Shown one piece after another: positions 18,041 to 25,971 of a DNA stretch of 64,000 nucleotides. Numbering within the stretch: position 1 is the first letter of the stretch; every line of letters starts with the position of its first letter. The notes under the pieces are model-generated. The model saw only the letters and a list, made by a program, of their open reading frames with translations, had not been told where the DNA came from and made no database searches. Both the position numbers and the translations under genes were made by a program. The stretch is from assembly GCA_003762615.1 (NCBI GenBank), contig RIAZ01000001.1, positions 186,001 to 250,000 on the forward strand, written 5' to 3'. The DNA is from Muribaculaceae bacterium Isolate-037 (Harlan) (lineage in GTDB: Bacteria; Bacteroidota; Bacteroidia; Bacteroidales; Muribaculaceae).

Positions 18041-19038
18041 TTATTTTATCCAAACTCCTTTAGCTTGATTATTAACAATTTTTCTAATTTGAATAGTAAA
18101 TACTATTGCATATAATAAATTTACAATTGACATCGAGTAAACAATACCAATTGCACCGATACATTTCCCTAAAAATAGGGCTAATGGTAAATAACCAACC
18201 AATCCAATAATTATAAGATACAATTCCACCTTAATTGCTCCGACCCCTGTTATCAGTGTTATCTGAAGACTATCCCAAGTATGTATAATCATATATATGG
18301 CAATAGCCAATGTCATTGAAAACGGTATAATTGCATCAGATCCAATCCATAAATAATATACCGGACCAGATACACATACCATTGACACTATTGAAAATAA
18401 TACAACATAATAAAATTTTACCATTTTATTATAGATATTCTTCATCCATTGATAATCTTTTCGTGTGAATGCATCAGTAAAGGCAGGCCACAAAGGTGCC
18501 AATATAATTTGGAAAATCATAGATGAAACCCCTATATATTTATAAACGATATTATATGAAGTAACGTCCTCAGGACCAGACACATTGGATATTAATATAT
18601 TTGTTGATTGATAAAAGACAATAACTTGTATATTAATAATGAAAAATTTATATCCCAAACCGAATAAGTCTTTTACTAAAGAAAAATTTACAGATAAAAT
18701 TGATGGTTTTACTTTTTTGAATTTCTTATTATAATATATAATTGAGAATATCAATGTAACAGTTACAGGGATGAATGAAATGGAAATTGCCAATATTGGT
18801 AAAGATGGAGGAGCAACTTTTATTAATATAAATATTACAATCAGAGAAATCGATTGTCCAATCACACCAAACATTGAAGATAATGCAACTTTCTGATATG
18901 CAGCAACGACTGTCGTAAAAACATTAACAATCATTTGCAAACATACAGATATCGTCAAGATATGAATTGTTTTAACAATATCTTGTTCATATACTTTATC
19001 AATATTTAGTAGAGAACACCAATCTATATAAGGAATAA
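18041..19038 (-). pseudogene. wzx: Wzx flippase, 3' fragment (split by an IS4 element)
   Basis: The C-terminal ~330 residues of a MATE/Wzx-type polysaccharide flippase with about nine membrane helices. Its first homologous residues (LIIPYIDW) continue exactly from the VELIIP end of the fragment at 20260-20626, and the intervening DNA is an IS4-family element. An ATG at 19048 from the IS end could still start translation of this half. Intact, the protein would be about 450 residues, normal for Wzx. Confidence 0.85.
19030..19038. repeat. IS4 target-site duplication, left copy
   Basis: AAGGAATAA at 19030-19038 equals 20260-20268 on the other side of the element. The identity can be stretched to 12 bp (to 19041), so the exact border is ambiguous. 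Nine bases leaves the transposase its own TAA stop. Confidence 0.8.
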
Positions 19039-20142
19039 TTAAGTACATGACAAAAATTTGAAAACATCGAATTTTGGGGTATAAGTCGGACGCATAAGTA
19101 TGGTCGAAATCTCTTCCAATCCATATTTGACAAGCGACTTTGCCTTTCTTCCATGTTTCAGAATCCTTATCGGTTTAATATTTATATCTTTATGTTCACC
19201 AACGAGATACGCCCATACAAGAGCCATGCAGACCATCGCGACAAGTCTTGCGATGCGGTCCATATCACGCATATGGGTATCCTCGATGTTGAAGCCGGAA
19301 GATTTCATGGCTCTAAAGGCCGTTTCTATCTCCCATCGTTTTTTGTATGTCAAAATCGCCTCCTCGGGCCGATTGAAGCATATGAGAATCTGCAATTCCG
19401 GAACACCATCGGAGTTTTTGATCCGGCTGCCGGCAAGATAGACATACTCACCTTTGTGAAGAAAGAGCGTATGGAAGAATTTCTCCTGACCGACCTTCAA
19501 ATCATTGAACAGCCACCAGGCTCGGATTCTCTCACCGGTGGAAGGCTTGACAATCCAGAAGTTCTGACGTATTCGGATGTAATACCGTATGCGACGGCTG
19601 TTGAGCCATCCTGTCCATTCCTTTCCGATGAACTCGCGGTCTGCCACAAGGCAGTCGATGCATTCCGCTCCGAAAAGACGGATAAAACGTTCCATAATTT
19701 TCTTGCGTTCTTCCCAGTTGGAGTTGCCACGTTTCGGAAGAAGGCTGAATATCAAAGGGAAGGCAATCCCTTTATAGGTTATGCCCAACATAAGGATGTT
19801 TATATTGAACTCCCCGAACTTCCAGTTGGTCCGGTCCATGCTCAGCACAAGACCGGTCTTGACAGGAAGCAGCGAGAAAATCATACGGGCTATGATGTCA
19901 AGGTCAAGTACATACTTGGCAAAGAATCTTTGGAGCCGTCTGAGGTTGGAATCCTTGTCTACAGCCGTAGGCATCGCATCAGCCAGTTTGTGGAGGCTGA
20001 CAGTCTGCACCACACAGAGTGCATGGAGCAGCAACGCCATGAGTTTTATGCGTGCCAAATTCATACTTTGACCAAAGTGCTCTTGCATAATCGGGAGGAT
20101 TTGGTTAACTTTGACCGAGTCCTTGAAATTAGTAGTTTTCAT
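19039..20142 (-). CDS. IS4-family transposase
   Basis: A 367-residue DDE transposase. The first Asp lies in LSMDRTNWKFG, the second in LVADREFIG, and the Y(2)R(3)E(6)K signature reads Y-KK-R-WEI-E-TAFRAM-K. The frame appears intact. Its TAA stop is the last three bases of the element on the 9-bp reading, so the gene occupies the IS up to its left end. Codon composition is GC-richer than the surrounding glycan genes. Confidence 0.95.
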   Translation of the reverse strand: MKTTNFKDSVKVNQILPIMQEHFGQSMNLARIKLMALLLHALCVVQTVSLHKLADAMPTAVDKDSNLRRLQRFFAKYVLDLDIIARMIFSLLPVKTGLVLSMDRTNWKFGEFNINILMLGITYKGIAFPLIFSLLPKRGNSNWEERKKIMERFIRLFGAECIDCLVADREFIGKEWTGWLNSRRIRYYIRIRQNFWIVKPSTGERIRAWWLFNDLKVGQEKFFHTLFLHKGEYVYLAGSRIKNSDGVPELQILICFNRPEEAILTYKKRWEIETAFRAMKSSGFNIEDTHMRDMDRIARLVAMVCMALVWAYLVGEHKDINIKPIRILKHGRKAKSLVKYGLEEISTILMRPTYTPKFDVFKFLSCT

Positions 20143-20259
20143 GAGAAAAAGCGTCCAAACTTTTCCTTTAAATTACTAATTTTCAGGGACTTTTGCAAAT
20201 TTAATCGACTAAAAATTAAGTGTTTAACAGCATAAATTTAATTTTTGTCATCTACTAAA
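19039..20259 (-). mobile_element. IS4-family insertion sequence in wzx
   Basis: This 1,221-bp element has imperfect terminal inverted repeats: TTAAGTACATGACAAAAATT at the left and TTTAGTAGATGACAAAAATT read inward from the right. A 9-bp target duplication flanks it. It carries one transposase gene with intact catalytic motifs, so the insertion may be recent. Confidence 0.9.
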
Positions 20260-20626
20260 AAGGAATAATTAGTTCAACAATAATACATAATGGGCAAAAA
20301 ATAGCCACCATTACTACATAAGTGGTAGATACCAATGATTTTCCTCTATCATAATCATTTTTCGCTAAAGATTCTGTAAGTTTATTTTTTAATCCTTGAG
20401 TAAATCCAATATCAAAATGGTTAAGCCAGATTACCATTGTAGATAATACCAACCAAACTCCATAAATTTCAGAACTAAGATAACCTAACGTTAAAGGAAC
20501 CAACATTAAGGATATAATAATACTTATACCCTTTATAACTAAAGATGCAATTACATTTTTCTTAACAACTACCGAACGTGCATGTCCTGAAAAAAACTGT
20601 TTATATTGTTCCTTTAGAGATTTCAT
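20260..20626 (-). pseudogene. wzx: Wzx flippase, 5' fragment
   Basis: The N-terminal ~122 residues of the flippase: a cytosolic basic start, then helices at ~25-50, 58-70 and 105-122. VYGVWLVLSTM-like packing and GFTQGLKNKL fit the Wzx/MATE family. Translation runs three bases into the IS and stops (TAG at about 20255). It begins 23 bp after the dGTPase stop, so it may share that transcript. Confidence 0.85.
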
Positions 20627-20649
20627 AATAATCTATACTACTAAAACCC

Positions 20650-22107
20650 TTATAATGATTGGCCACTTAATTGACGATATAATGAAAGGGCATATTTATC
20701 TGTCATTCCTGCAACAGTGTCAACTACTGCCCTTAATTTATAATATGAACTTAATGATTCGGGATCAAGATCCAGATACTCAGCATCAGACATAAAATAT
20801 AAATCCTCTCCACTTTTAACATTCTGATGATATGCTACATTTAATGTGGTTTTAGAAAGTACGCATTTGCATTTCTTCCGATATTTCTTATCTCCATTAA
20901 ACATGTACCCGATCAATTTATCCAATAATCCTGTTAGAACAGCATTACCAATCAATTCCTCTTGTTCAATCTCTTTTCGAGGGAAAATCTTATCTTGTGC
21001 GAATTTCTTAAAAGCCTCTGATAACCTAAATGGATCATCATCTATCAATTCTTTAGAATAACTTCCATTATCTATTTCTTTTAAATTATTAATAAAATTT
21101 TTACCGGCTAATTTAACAAAATACGAGATTGTCTTAATTCTAAGATCTACCATCTTTGCTTTTTCCGATTTTTTCTTATCAGATAGACTTAAAAATTTTG
21201 ATAATGAAAATTCCCCATTTTCATAATATTTTACGAGTGAGGACCTTTTTATATCTTTTGATGAAACTATCTCCTTTGATAAGAAGGATTTTATATCTTC
21301 AAATCCATACCAACCCATAGACATCCCATCTTCCATATCCATTGTAAGATAACAGATTGAATCTGCTGCTTCAACTAAGAATGATAAGGGATGTCTCTTT
21401 ATTTTATTACCATTACTAAGATTACATTTATTCACTATCTCTTCAAATATATCTTTCTCACTACTGTAGATTCCATGTTTCTTATTACCGATATACTTTT
21501 TATTGCTTTTTCCTATATTTGGATATTTTAAATATGCTGCCAACGTTGCATACGTAAGATTTAATCCATACAAATCTTCAAGATACTGAAGCCTTGTTAA
21601 AATTCTTAAACCTTGTGCATTACCATCAAATTCCTCAAAATCTATTTTTTCTTTTGAGCTAATAATATGCCCTTTTTCCTTAAAGAATGATTTAAAATAG
21701 TTCTGTATAATCGTTTCTCCAAAATGTCCAAAAGGTGGATTACCGATATCATGAACAAATGCTGCGGTTTTGAGAATAGCTTCTATTTTCTGCTCTAATT
21801 TATACGATTCATCTCCATATAATTCTATAAACTCCTCGCTCCTGCAATAATTTGCACCTAATGAATATGCAATACTCATCACCTCCATGGAATGTGTGAG
21901 ACGCGTATGTACATAATCTCCCGATGTTAGGGGTATGACTTGTGTCTTATCATGCATTCTTCTGACAGCTGAAGAAAATATTACTCTGCCTAAGTCACTT
22001 TCAAAGTCAGATCTGAAATCCGATTGAGCGTAACCATCTCCTGTTTTTCTTGTTGATTTTCGGAATCTTTCATTCGAAAGATATTTGTCCCAATCTATTT
22101 TATACAT
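20650..22107 (-). CDS. dgt: Deoxyguanosinetriphosphate triphosphohydrolase (HD domain)
   Basis: A 485-residue HD-superfamily enzyme of the dGTPase family, hydrolysing dGTP (or other dNTPs) to the nucleoside plus triphosphate. Visible motifs: RLTHSMEV (first metal His, residue ~72), AAFVHDIGNPPFGHFGE (HD pair ~117-118) and the later Asp in TMDMEDG. I start at the ATG at 22107; an in-frame TTG at 22122 has no ribosome-site advantage. It follows a nucleotidyltransferase gene by 15 bp in a mobile, AT-rich setting, unlike a housekeeping dgt. Stand-alone dGTPases are known to defend against phage by depleting dNTPs. Confidence 0.9.
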   Translation of the reverse strand: MYKIDWDKYLSNERFRKSTRKTGDGYAQSDFRSDFESDLGRVIFSSAVRRMHDKTQVIPLTSGDYVHTRLTHSMEVMSIAYSLGANYCRSEEFIELYGDESYKLEQKIEAILKTAAFVHDIGNPPFGHFGETIIQNYFKSFFKEKGHIISSKEKIDFEEFDGNAQGLRILTRLQYLEDLYGLNLTYATLAAYLKYPNIGKSNKKYIGNKKHGIYSSEKDIFEEIVNKCNLSNGNKIKRHPLSFLVEAADSICYLTMDMEDGMSMGWYGFEDIKSFLSKEIVSSKDIKRSSLVKYYENGEFSLSKFLSLSDKKKSEKAKMVDLRIKTISYFVKLAGKNFINNLKEIDNGSYSKELIDDDPFRLSEAFKKFAQDKIFPRKEIEQEELIGNAVLTGLLDKLIGYMFNGDKKYRKKCKCVLSKTTLNVAYHQNVKSGEDLYFMSDAEYLDLDPESLSSYYKLRAVVDTVAGMTDKYALSLYRQLSGQSL

Positions 22108-22122
22108 TAGATCTCTTTTCAA

Positions 22123-22815
22123 TTAGTCCAATTGTAATGAATCATACAATATTTTACCAAAATGCCGAATTTGTTCTTTTCTCAGATTTCCTATACTTAC
22201 CGATTGTTCTCCAATCCAATTCTTTAACCTTTCAGATATTGAGCAATTTAATATCTTCTTATAATGATAAATATTTAAAATACATAACCCTATGTTAGGA
22301 TTCTCCTTTAATACGATATCCAATTCATTCGTCATTATGAATTCACAAAACTTATCTGAAATTATAAATGAATTTGCCTTATAATCATATATGATTGCTG
22401 AGGAATTAAAGAATGCAGTCTCTAAAAGCACCTCTGGTGTGGGTTCTAGATTAAATCTTCGTATTGCCCAGGTATCTTTTAGATACCAAATATCATAATT
22501 GAAATCATCAAATTTTATCTTCAATCCTCCAAAGGAATTAACTCTTACTTTAGCATACCGACTGATTAGTTTTATAAAATGAGATAAACTTAAATCAGTA
22601 TTAACTACTATATCTAAATCTCTTGAATCACCACTCCTTTCCAAGAAATAATCCCTTATGACACCGCTGAATATATAAACATCACAATGTCTTGACAATG
22701 CATCCAATAATCTTTTCGCACTTTCATGCAGTACAAATACTTCTATATAATTTTGGAAAGCATTTCCTCGATCAATAATATTTTGTCGGGTATCTTTGAG
22801 ATTCTGGTTAGACAT
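22123..22815 (-). CDS. PolyA-polymerase-head-like nucleotidyltransferase
   Basis: A 230-residue protein with a Pol-beta-type nucleotidyltransferase core: FSGVIRDYFL (residues ~48-58), RDLDIVV (~64-70) with the two metal-binding Asp, and NYDIWYL (~107) for the third acidic residue. This is the head-domain pattern of CCA-adding enzymes and polyA polymerases, but the tRNA-binding neck/body is missing, so it is not a CCA enzyme. Its substrate could be a nucleotide, an RNA or a protein. It lies 15 bp upstream of the dGTPase in the same operon, suggesting joint function. Confidence 0.65.
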   Translation of the reverse strand: MSNQNLKDTRQNIIDRGNAFQNYIEVFVLHESAKRLLDALSRHCDVYIFSGVIRDYFLERSGDSRDLDIVVNTDLSLSHFIKLISRYAKVRVNSFGGLKIKFDDFNYDIWYLKDTWAIRRFNLEPTPEVLLETAFFNSSAIIYDYKANSFIISDKFCEFIMTNELDIVLKENPNIGLCILNIYHYKKILNCSISERLKNWIGEQSVSIGNLRKEQIRHFGKILYDSLQLD

Positions 22816-22823
22816 ATAATCCT

Positions 22824-23252
22824 CTATCTTCTTTCTTTAGTAAACGTCAAAATGCCTTTTGAGAATGAGCATATTGTTATACGGTGGGCGTATTTATCTC
22901 CTTTGACGTACTTGCCATGCGATGAAGAGGAGAAGCCAGTATCTGTTAATATTCGGATAATTTCTTTATGTGGTGTTTTTGATACCACTTCCACTATTGG
23001 AGTACGATCATTGGAAACTTCTTTTACTTTGAAACGTAGTTTATTGCCTTTCTCATCCGCAAATACTATAAATTCATTTTCTTTCTCGGACTCCATTAGA
23101 CCGTAGTTTTTGCAGGCTTCCTTCATTCGATCTATGGAAATATCATCAATTAATGTGGTCGCAAGGTATATTGGATCAGCAAGTTTTATTTTTTGAGCCA
23201 CTACCGATAGACATGATAATAGCAGGAGGAGTATCGTTATTGTTCGTGTCAT
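22824..23252 (-). CDS. Small secreted protein of unknown function
   Basis: A 142-residue protein with a clear signal peptide (MTRTITILLLLLSCLSVVAQ, cleavage near residue 20). The mature part is about 120 residues, lysine-rich, with predicted alternating strands; I do not recognise the family. It is the first gene of the operon with the nucleotidyltransferase (8 bp downstream) and dGTPase. Just upstream is the second IS66 remnant, so its native promoter may be displaced; TAAGTTTC at about 23276-23283 is a near match to the -7 motif. Confidence 0.6.
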   Translation of the reverse strand: MTRTITILLLLLSCLSVVAQKIKLADPIYLATTLIDDISIDRMKEACKNYGLMESEKENEFIVFADEKGNKLRFKVKEVSNDRTPIVEVVSKTPHKEIIRILTDTGFSSSSHGKYVKGDKYAHRITICSFSKGILTFTKERR

Positions 23253-23285
23253 CTTGTAGAAGATTTAAAGATTTAGAAACTTAGA

Positions 23286-23622
23286 GTAAGCGTCCAATTT
23301 TGACGTGTAGGTCAGGAGAAAGGGCTTCAACGTCCCTTCTCTTAATTTTTGTCAAAATTTAGATTATTTTTAATTTTTGCTAACACTGTCCGATGGTCAT
23401 CGGAAGCGATAAGCTCCCCACACCCCCTAAAGAGGGAATTTAGGAGGGGTTATAAGAACAAAAAAGTTTTTGCATTGCAATGGCATGGTTGCATCTGCCA
23501 TATAGCCGACATAGAATCTTTCGAAATCCGAGTCACTGTAAATATTTTCAAGTTAGAAATTTGTCAGTGCAATGATAGATCTTATTACTTAGCGATGCCA
23601 TACGTTAAAATTGGACGCTTAC
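23286..23622 (-). mobile_element. Decayed IS66-family element, copy 2
   Basis: A 337-bp unit with the same ends as 8083-8834: GTAAGCGTCCAATTTTGACG at the left and the complement of GTAAGCGTCCAATTTTAACG at the right. About 110 bp at the left and 150 bp at the right match copy 1, and the middle is deleted further. The accessory ORF has lost its start codon. No target duplication is seen. Confidence 0.8.
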
Positions 23623-23624
23623 TG

Positions 23625-24880
23625 TTAGATTGCGATTTTACGGACTTTTTTACCTTCTTTGACTATATATATTCCTTTTGGAAGGGTCCTAAGAAACTGT
23701 CCATATTCTTCCGAAACGCAAGAACCGGATGATTCATACATAAGCACACCGTTCATGGAATACACACGAACAGCCGCAGTATCGTCCGTCAATAATAATG
23801 AAGCTGCCAAATGACCGTCCTTCGTTATCTCATGAAACGCATCAGAATCCTTATCATAGTAATAGGCTCTCAACGCCTGCACTGTCTTTCCTTCCAAGTC
23901 AAAGATATGATCAGGTACATTTATATGAAATTCAGTATCTGTCTGACTGTATATGGGCAAGACGGTGTCATATTTCATGTCACCCTGATCTGTGGATACC
24001 TCAATACGTACGATATCCTCAAAATTATTGGTGGTGCCATTGACAATATGAACTCTGTATATGTGATCTCGGTTTTGTTTGTTATAATCGGATTCCAATT
24101 CTTCGATACTATCTGCAAGCATGAGGTTTGGATCTCCCGAATGATGGTCAGGCACTGTTATCCTGCAGAATCCATTTTCAACGAGAACCGACACAACACT
24201 CGGGGCATTCTCCCACACCTCTCGCCAATCCGGGGCAAGGGGGGATTTTGAATAGAGTCTCAGTTCATAAGAGCCGTCCGCCAATTCCGACGGGAGATGC
24301 ATGCGGATGTGCACAGGCTCTGTAAATGTATAGCCGGCTCTCAGAGTGTAGGAATTGTTTGACAACTGGGTGACGGGATCACCGTCTTTCATAAGCCACC
24401 ACCCAAAGCTTATTCTAGTCTTGTCGTGGCTTACGTTACGCAATCTGCAACTCAGCTTAAAATCCTCTCCCAACGACACCTCTATGTCTTGTAATGTCTT
24501 ATCTCGATTCAAGATAACGCTTTCGTCCGACATGCAGACCTGAAGGGGGTAACCTGCATGGTCCGGTGTTGGATAACAGTTAATCACCATCGCCTGCTCG
24601 CAGTTATAGCATATACCCCTGCCTCCCGGATACAGACCTGTTTGGTTTATGGTCTCTATGTCAACGTCGTACATTTGTACGGTTAAATGTTTTTGAATAA
24701 TTTCAACTTCAAATTTCAGGATATTCAAGCATGGAATAAGGCAGATGTCATGTTGGTTGACTCCATTAAGTACGATAGGTCCCCATGCTTTTACATCTAA
24801 AGACTGGATAGTTCGTTGGGGCGGTGAAACCGACCCCGTGTTTGCGACGAGAGTGCAAAAGATGTAGTTCCTGACAAAAG
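23625..24880 (-). pseudogene. 5'-truncated T9SS-secreted protein (possible C10-type peptidase C-terminus)
   Basis: About 400 residues of a secreted protein lacking its N-terminus. Ig-like segments (for example SYELRLYSKSPLAPDWREVW) lead to a type IX secretion-type C-terminus, with VRVYSMNGVLMYE, LRTLPKGIYIVKEG and a basic end. The layout resembles the C-terminal half of Bacteroidales streptopain-like C10 peptidases, but no catalytic Cys/His is present, so that is inference. The frame continues into antisense DNA of the IS110 transposase, showing the true 5' end is missing. The exact junction near 24.8-24.9 kb is uncertain. Confidence 0.7.
24818..24837 (+). other. GC-rich hairpin upstream of the IS110 transposase
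   Basis: GGGGCGG and CCG(A)CCCC pair around a TGAAA loop with one bulged A. It lies 54 bp before the transposase ATG, in the stretch where IS110-group elements encode their bridge RNA. A similar hairpin with a perfect 8-bp stem is downstream at 25910-25931. Confidence 0.45.
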
Positions 24881-24890
24881 ATTTGATAAT

Positions 24891-25868
24891 ATGACATACA
24901 TAGGCATCGACATCAGCAAAGCGACTTTTGTAGCAGCCTTCCTTCACGGGAAAAGCTACCGTACCGAGACCTTCCCAAATGATGCTAAAGGCATCCGCAG
25001 GTTCATCTCGAAGCTTGACCCTGCCATCCACCACTGCGTGATGGAGGCGACAGGCAACTACTGTTTCCTCCTTCTTTATCTTCTTGACAAGTCGGGCATC
25101 CGGGCAAGCCTCATCAATCCGAAGAAGATTAAGAACTATGCCCGCGTGATGATGTCCGTAACCAAGACGGATTCCAAAGACGCTTGTCTCATTGCCGATT
25201 TCGGGGAGAGGTTCAAGCCTGAACCCTATAAGTTCCCATCAGAACAGATAATGATTCTGAAGCAGAAGAAAACAGTCCTGCGTCAGCTCCAGAAGCAACT
25301 GACAGCGACAAAGAATCTACTCTCATCGCTTGAACCTCTGCCGGTTAAGGACAAGAAGTGTGTCAATTCTCTTAAACAGACCATAACGTTCCTTGAGAAG
25401 CAGATCAAGTACATGCAGCAGGAAATGGAGGCGGTCGTGACCGAGGTGTTTGACAGGCAGCTGAAACTCCTTACCTCAATAAAGGGTATCGGGGTCACAC
25501 TTGCCACAGCGCTGATTATAGCCACCGGAGGCTTTACCTACTTCGACAATGCCAAGCAGTTGTCCCGCTTTATCGGTATCTGTCCAACAATAGAGCAGTC
25601 CGGCACGAGCATAAACATCCGGGGACATATCAACCGTAACGGTGATGAGACTCTGCGTTCAATGCTTTATGTGGCGGCATGGTCAGCAAGTCAGCACAAC
25701 AAGGCGTGCAAGGAATGCTACCAACGATTACGAGGCAATGGAAAATCCGGCAAGGTTGCCATGATTGCCGTAGCAAACAAACTCGTCAGACAGGCTTTTG
25801 CTGTTGTGACATCCAATAATTCATATATCGACGGTTTCGTCTCTACGAAACCTGATACCACCGTCTGA
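24891..25868 (+). CDS. IS110-family transposase
   Basis: A 325-residue DEDD transposase. The N-terminal RuvC-like domain starts MTYIGIDISKATF (first Asp at residue 6); SKDACLIADFGERF holds later acidic residues. The C-terminal Transposase_20 domain has LTSIKGIGVTLATALIIATGG and SGTSINIRGHINRNG with the recombinase Ser region. It appears intact. The element sits exactly between the broken 5' ends of two divergent genes. Confidence 0.9.
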   Translation: MTYIGIDISKATFVAAFLHGKSYRTETFPNDAKGIRRFISKLDPAIHHCVMEATGNYCFLLLYLLDKSGIRASLINPKKIKNYARVMMSVTKTDSKDACLIADFGERFKPEPYKFPSEQIMILKQKKTVLRQLQKQLTATKNLLSSLEPLPVKDKKCVNSLKQTITFLEKQIKYMQQEMEAVVTEVFDRQLKLLTSIKGIGVTLATALIIATGGFTYFDNAKQLSRFIGICPTIEQSGTSINIRGHINRNGDETLRSMLYVAAWSASQHNKACKECYQRLRGNGKSGKVAMIAVANKLVRQAFAVVTSNNSYIDGFVSTKPDTTV

Positions 25869-25909
25869 ACACTTCCTCTCTCCTTCTGGCGAGGGGATGC
25901 CCCAGCGGC

Positions 25910-25931
25910 GGGGGCGGCCTAAACCGCCCCC
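25910..25931 (+). other. Perfect GC hairpin downstream of the IS110 transposase
   Basis: GGGGGCGG and CCGCCCCC form a perfect 8-bp stem with a CCTAAA loop, 41 bp after the transposase stop. It may be a terminator, a bridge-RNA part or a subterminal structure of the element. It resembles the upstream hairpin at 24818-24837. Confidence 0.5.
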
Positions 25932-25971
25932 AAGAGCGGACGGAGGCATGACTATTCTCAAATAATCTAAG

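Noticed and set aside
19153..20235. 360-codon plus-strand open frame across the IS4 element
   Set aside because: Antisense to the transposase, whose DDE and YREK motifs are intact.
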